From Candidatus Hodarchaeota archaeon (GTDB lineage Archaea; Asgardarchaeota; Heimdallarchaeia; Hodarchaeales; Hodarchaeaceae): a stretch of DNA of 27,354 nt. Position 1 is the first letter of the stretch, and every line of letters starts with the position of its first letter. The notes under the pieces were generated by a model that was given only the letters and a program-made list of their open reading frames with translations, ran no database searches and was not told the origin of the DNA. Of the stretch, positions 24,104 to 27,354 are shown in pieces. A program made the translations under genes and the position numbers. The DNA lies in contig JAEOTU010000040.1 of the NCBI GenBank assembly GCA_016839665.1, positions 1 through 27,354 of the forward strand, given 5' to 3'.

Positions 24104-24733
24104 TCAAAGATTCGCCAACTCTCTTCGAAAATCTGAAAGCCATCGTGCTGTTTGTAATTCTAGCTTTTTCAATTCATCTTGTTTTAACAATTGGCCCGGT
24201 TTCTGTCTGTCCATCCACTTAATCCATTCATCAATGTCTCTTGTTACCCAATGATTAGATCCATAGACAAGAGCTTCTGTCAGAATCGCATGTAGTTCAT
24301 CTAAATACGGTAGAATACGGTCCACAGTAGCAATGGCTTCTAACCGAAGAAGGTCTAATAGTTCAATTGCGTTGGCAACAAACTCTGCAGCGATCTTAGG
24401 TAGTTTCTTAATTTGGCTGTAATCAATACGGTTTCGAGCCTTATCATTCGTGCCTTCTGTTATTCGCAGTTTTTCAAGGCCTTGAGGATATAGTTCGTTG
24501 ATCTTTTCTGCACGAATGAAATCATCTAAATCAAATTGGTAGTTTTCTAGCTTAGCACGGATTGCAACAATGGTAGTTAAAAGATTTCTATGTTGTTTAT
24601 GGAAAATATTCGGATCTAACTCACCTTTCTCGTATGTTCGAGATAAAAGATCCAGGGTACCAATAATCGCAAATAATTGCCCTTCCAATTCCCAACGTTT
24701 TGTTAGATTTGGAGGAAAAGTCATTGATCTCAT
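24104..24733 (-). CDS. vps28: ESCRT-I subunit Vps28-like
   Basis: 209 residues, close to human VPS28 (about 220). The N-terminal half has the core helical hairpin (LFAIIGTLDLLSRTYEKGEL, then HKQHRNLLTTIVAIRAKLE), comparable to the Vps28 step L-x-x-L-E-K-A-Y-x-x-G-x-I. The C-terminal half matches the Vps28 four-helix domain: LLDLLRLEAIATVDRILPYL, DELHAILTEAL, DIDEWIKWMD and ELQTARWLSDFRREL. In eukaryotes this C-terminal domain links ESCRT-I to Vps36 of ESCRT-II. Only one base separates it from the vps23 stop, so the two are almost certainly translated together as an ESCRT-I pair. ATG 24724 (MTFPP) is an alternative start with better ribosome-binding spacing. It is convergent with the zinc-finger/PH gene, with 13 bases between the stops. 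Confidence 0.86.
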   Translation of the reverse strand: MRSMTFPPNLTKRWELEGQLFAIIGTLDLLSRTYEKGELDPNIFHKQHRNLLTTIVAIRAKLENYQFDLDDFIRAEKINELYPQGLEKLRITEGTNDKARNRIDYSQIKKLPKIAAEFVANAIELLDLLRLEAIATVDRILPYLDELHAILTEALVYGSNHWVTRDIDEWIKWMDRQKPGQLLKQDELKKLELQTARWLSDFRRELANL

Positions 24734-24734
24734 C

Positions 24735-25469
24735 CTATCCCGTATATTCTAATTGTTTTCGAATTATATAAAGCTCCTTTGAATATTTCTTGTATAAACG
24801 TGAATATTCGAATATTGAAATCTCTCCAGATGCATAACGGTCTTCAAGTGCAGCTAACAGCTCAGAAATAGCAATACGTTCAGACTCCATATTATCTCGA
24901 GCTGAAAGGCTTTTTATCTCATCGTTCGCTGAAGGTTGAGCTTGAGTCATTTGTTGAGCACGTAATCGTGCCAATTCTTCCTCCTTTTCTTGCATTTGTT
25001 TGGTTAAAGAAGACATTTCGGTTCTTAACACCGTGGTTTCTGCAGAAGTTGTCTTGTTTGTAGCAATTGCGGGTGTTTCTGTTAAACGGGCTACAGTATC
25101 GCGAACAGATCTAGCAATTTCTCCTTTAGGAGTGGGAGGCACTCTAGACATAAGGTTTTTTAGTGCAATGATCACTTGGTAGAGATGAAATTCAGCACGC
25201 CAATTATCCAAGATTCGTAATTGAACAAAACCATCATCATCAATGTTAGGGTGATCCATAAATCCCACTGCTGTTACCACAGGAGGAACGTTAGGAAAGT
25301 ATTCTGGAAGAAATATCTCAAAGGTGAACATGTTACGGCCACGATTAGTCGTATAAGTCAAGGTTCCCTTCCATCTAGCTAGAGAATCTCCAACAGGATT
25401 AAAACCAAACGCTGCTGAATTAGAATATACCAATTGTGCCTCTCGAGCTAAAATAAAATCTTTATCCAT
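24735..25469 (-). CDS. vps23: ESCRT-I subunit Vps23/TSG101-like (UEV domain)
   Basis: 244 residues. Residues about 5-115 are a ubiquitin-conjugating fold: the beta-sheet part LTYTTNRGRNMFTFEIFLPE, the step YFPNVPPVV, HPNIDDDGFVQLRILDNW and the helix VIIALKNLMS. At the E2 active-site position the usual I-C-L is V-Q-L, so Q83 replaces the catalytic Cys and the domain is a ubiquitin E2 variant, expected to bind rather than transfer. Residues about 148-170 are a coiled coil, and the end LAALEDRYASGEISIFEYSRL is a steadiness-box-like hairpin that should pack against Vps28. This is the domain order of TSG101/Vps23, without a long Pro-rich linker. It has an AAAGGAG ribosome-binding site and a TATA-like element at 25513-25526. 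vps28 follows after one base. Confidence 0.88.
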   Translation of the reverse strand: MDKDFILAREAQLVYSNSAAFGFNPVGDSLARWKGTLTYTTNRGRNMFTFEIFLPEYFPNVPPVVTAVGFMDHPNIDDDGFVQLRILDNWRAEFHLYQVIIALKNLMSRVPPTPKGEIARSVRDTVARLTETPAIATNKTTSAETTVLRTEMSSLTKQMQEKEEELARLRAQQMTQAQPSANDEIKSLSARDNMESERIAISELLAALEDRYASGEISIFEYSRLYKKYSKELYIIRKQLEYTG

Positions 25470-25512
25470 GTTTTTTTTGCTCCTTTCTTTAAATTAAATA
25501 ATTAGAGTAGAT

Positions 25513-25526
25513 GTATTTAAATTTCA
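25513..25526 (-). promoter_or_regulatory. TATA-like element of the vps23-vps28 operon
   Basis: The minus strand reads GAAATTTAAATACA, an A/T-rich element about 45-55 bases before the vps23 ATG, in the 219-base gap after the GTPase gene. It suggests that ESCRT-I is transcribed on its own. Confidence 0.35.
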
Positions 25527-25688
25527 CCTAGACAAGTGTTTCTTTCAAGTCAAGTAAACCTAATTAGAACCTATTAAAAAAGCCTCACAATTAGGAACAT
25601 TAAACTGCTGCTCTATTCCACAAATCCTTCTTAAAGGATTCAGGGGTGACCTCTGCTTGATATTAATATTGTAAGTCCTTGAAAAGAG

Positions 25689-26909
25689 TTATTTTTTCTT
25701 CCTAGTTTTTTTTACGGTAGTTAAAAAATCTAAAATAGCTTCTCCTAACAACTCGAATGCTTGTTCAATGTTCAGGCCTGTTTTAGCACTTGTAGAGAGA
25801 AAGTAAATCTTGAATCCCCGATATTTTTCAGCGATTTGAGACAGTCTATCAACAAAAGCTTTCGCTTTTCTTTCAGACACACAAGGGATTCCCACTTTAG
25901 ATAAGTCTATTTTATTTCCCAAGACAACTATCGGGACAGGACCAAGCCCATTGTTCCGCCAAAGCTCATTCAGCCATTTGGGTATGTTTTGAAAGCTCTC
26001 TGGACGAGTTACATCAAAAACAAGTAATGCACCTACACTGGCAGAGTAATATGCTTTCCGAACGTTATTGAAACGAGGTTGACCCGCCAGATCCCAGATC
26101 AAGTACTTGATTTGTTTACCACCACTATATACTATATCAGATTTTTTAGCTGCAAGGTCGGCTCCTATTGTCATTTGATAGTCGTCACGAAAACCTTCGC
26201 CTAAATAACGTCTCCTAATAGACGTTTTACCTACCGCACCATCTCCAATTAAGATAACCTTCAACGTATGATGTTCTTGAACAAAAGTTCCTTTTACTGA
26301 CGTAATGGCTTCATCAATGGCCGCACGTAATTCTGGATTGGTCTCAACATTCAGATCAGTATGATAATTCAGGATTTGACCAATTTGAACAGCTAACGTA
26401 CCCACCATGTCTCGTGGGACATATTTTGAAGTTGCCATAGAAATGATAAACTCCCCAATAACGAAGAAGTGAATCGTCTGAGATTCGAGTGTAAGAACCT
26501 CCAATAATTCTCCGAGCTTATAACGAACATAATTTTTCATTGCATTAAAGATAAAACCAAGAGATTCTTTGTAGTTAATTTTTTCAGATAATACGTAATC
26601 AAACAATGAGTTTCCAGTACTCAAGAAACATGAAACCAAATATACTTCTTCAGTCTTTTCCGCTCTTTCTAAACCAAATTTTTTAAAATCCTTTATTTGA
26701 TCCTCTTCAGTTTTTTCAGCTTGAGCATAAGCTTCTTCTATGATGTTCAAATAATCGCCCCGTCCCGATAATGCCTTTTCAAGATCAACTTGTACTTTCA
26801 GTTGGAACTCCTCCATTTCATCAGGGCGTTGATCATTGGTGATCTTGGTCTCAAGTGTTTTTGGCTCTTTCTTTTCGTTAATCTCGAAAGAAGAGTCTTT
26901 TTCTTCCAT
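25689..26909 (-). CDS. Ras-superfamily GTPase with N-terminal longin/roadblock-like domain
   Basis: 406 residues. The C-terminal 190 are a Rab/Ras-like G domain with every motif: G1 GDGAVGKTS (222-230), switch I T247, G3 WDLAGQ (272-277, with the catalytic Gln), G4 NKID (332-335) and G5 TSAKTG. It should bind and hydrolyse GTP. It ends KKTRKKK, a basic tail with no prenylation Cys, so any membrane contact would be electrostatic. Residues 1-85 are charged and partly coiled. Residues about 88-187 (VYLVSCFLSTGNSLFDYVLS, FIFNAMKNYVRYKLGELLEV, IHFFVIGEFIISMAT) alternate strands and helices like longin or roadblock sensor folds, which act as GTPase partners or GEF parts in eukaryotes; this is a fold guess. 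The gene lies upstream of vps23 on the same strand, 219 bases away, with a T-run between (25574-25579), so it may be a separate unit that shares a trafficking role. Confidence 0.87.
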   Translation of the reverse strand: MEEKDSSFEINEKKEPKTLETKITNDQRPDEMEEFQLKVQVDLEKALSGRGDYLNIIEEAYAQAEKTEEDQIKDFKKFGLERAEKTEEVYLVSCFLSTGNSLFDYVLSEKINYKESLGFIFNAMKNYVRYKLGELLEVLTLESQTIHFFVIGEFIISMATSKYVPRDMVGTLAVQIGQILNYHTDLNVETNPELRAAIDEAITSVKGTFVQEHHTLKVILIGDGAVGKTSIRRRYLGEGFRDDYQMTIGADLAAKKSDIVYSGGKQIKYLIWDLAGQPRFNNVRKAYYSASVGALLVFDVTRPESFQNIPKWLNELWRNNGLGPVPIVVLGNKIDLSKVGIPCVSERKAKAFVDRLSQIAEKYRGFKIYFLSTSAKTGLNIEQAFELLGEAILDFLTTVKKTRKKK

Positions 26910-27321
26910 GTGAATATCTTACTCCAATTTTTGGACAATGAGGAGGGGTTTACTCATTTGGGTCTAAGAGATTAAGAGCATTCATCCTCTAAAAGTGTTT
27001 GTCTTTTGGCTTAAATTAATGATGATTTTTACCATTTAATTGTGAAAAAACAATTATAAGATGCCCATAATATGCAATGAGACAAAATTACAGTATGCCT
27101 GTACAACAAATAGTCGAAAAGAAGATAATTTGAAACCACGATAAGGAAAGATGAAATTACCTATTGTGGATTAAGTTATCTCCTCAATTCTCAAAGAAAA
27201 AAGATTGATAGCTAATTGGATACCCAACAAGAGATTAAGGAATAACATTTAATAAATGAGAAGTTTCTTTAAGTTTTCCACTGATTCTTTTTTAATTTAG
27301 AAATTTACTGGAAGTGAAAAG
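26910..27321. other. A/T-rich intergenic region at the cluster edge
   Basis: 412 bases between the minus-strand GTPase gene and a plus-strand start at 27322, so it should hold two divergent promoters. It contains the stem-loop at 27037-27056 and a TATA-like TTTAATAAAT near 27247. I find no open frame with family character, RNA gene or repeat array. Confidence 0.5.
27037..27056. repeat. 7-bp stem-loop (TAATTGT/ACAATTA)
   Basis: A perfect inverted repeat with a 6-base A-rich loop in the divergent gap. It may be a regulator site or simply a chance A/T-rich palindrome. Confidence 0.3.
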
Positions 27322-27354
27322 ATGGGTGAATTATTAGGACCTTTAGATGATCAA
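27322..27354 (+). CDS. Possible 5' end of a gene running off the window
   Basis: ATG at 27322 opens a frame reading MGELLGPLDDQ to the window edge. GGAAGTGA about 5 bases upstream can serve as a ribosome-binding site, and the position after a long divergent gap fits a gene start. Eleven codons are too few to name a product. Confidence 0.4.
   Translation, partial: MGELLGPLDDQ

Noticed and set aside
1..27354. CRISPR arrays, insertion sequences, rRNA genes, prophage
   Set aside because: No regularly spaced direct repeats, transposase motifs, rRNA-like conserved stretches or phage structural genes were seen on either strand.

Overview
The window reads as chromosomal DNA of an Asgard archaeon. 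The archaeal signs are RadA recombinase, RNA polymerase subunit N, an archaeal-type uS2 protein, an intron-containing tRNA-Gln with an A1-U72 pair, a PAC2/Pba-type proteasome chaperone and TATA-box promoters. The Asgard sign is a nearly complete eukaryote-like ESCRT gene set: Vps23 (UEV), Vps28, Vps22, Vps25, two ESCRT-III subunits and Vps4. A Ras-superfamily GTPase with a long N-terminal extension lies beside it. A Heimdall-like lineage is possible but is only a guess.

Left part (1-11.7 kb). A RelE/ParE-type toxin-antitoxin pair with its own TATA box comes first. Next is a 5'-truncated remnant of a small GTPase gene, abutting a secreted, membrane-anchored beta-helix (NosD-like) protein. A giant 1,922-residue surface protein follows, built on a subtilisin fold whose catalytic Asp, His, oxyanion Asn and Ser have all been replaced. 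Then come a PAC2 proteasome-assembly chaperone ending in a Tyr-Tyr-Ile tail, a group II PLP decarboxylase, and a divergent unknown multi-pass membrane protein.

Middle part (11.7-18.2 kb), nearly all on the minus strand: a Cys-rich small protein, family I pyrophosphatase, an Ntn-hydrolase of the penicillin acylase family without an evident signal peptide, RadA, a RimK-like ATP-grasp ligase, tRNA-Gln(CUG), RpoN and uS2.

Right part (18.2-27.35 kb): the ESCRT region. Minus-strand order of transcription is GTPase, then Vps23-Vps28 (1 nt apart), then Vps22, then two ESCRT-III genes (2 nt apart)-Vps4-Vps25, running on toward uS2-RpoN-tRNA. Between Vps28 and Vps22, on the opposite strand, is a 449-451-residue protein. 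It has an eight-cysteine FYVE-like zinc finger, a coiled coil, a PH/GRAM-like domain and a C-terminal helical hairpin resembling the Vps23 steadiness box. I recognise no named family for it, and it is the best candidate here for an undescribed ESCRT component. Expected roles, from the eukaryotic system, are: ESCRT-I (Vps23/28) binds ubiquitinated or other cargo, ESCRT-II (Vps22/25) bridges, the two ESCRT-III proteins polymerise on membrane and Vps4 disassembles them. No ubiquitin, E1, active E2 or deubiquitinase gene lies in this window. A plus-strand gene may begin at the right edge.
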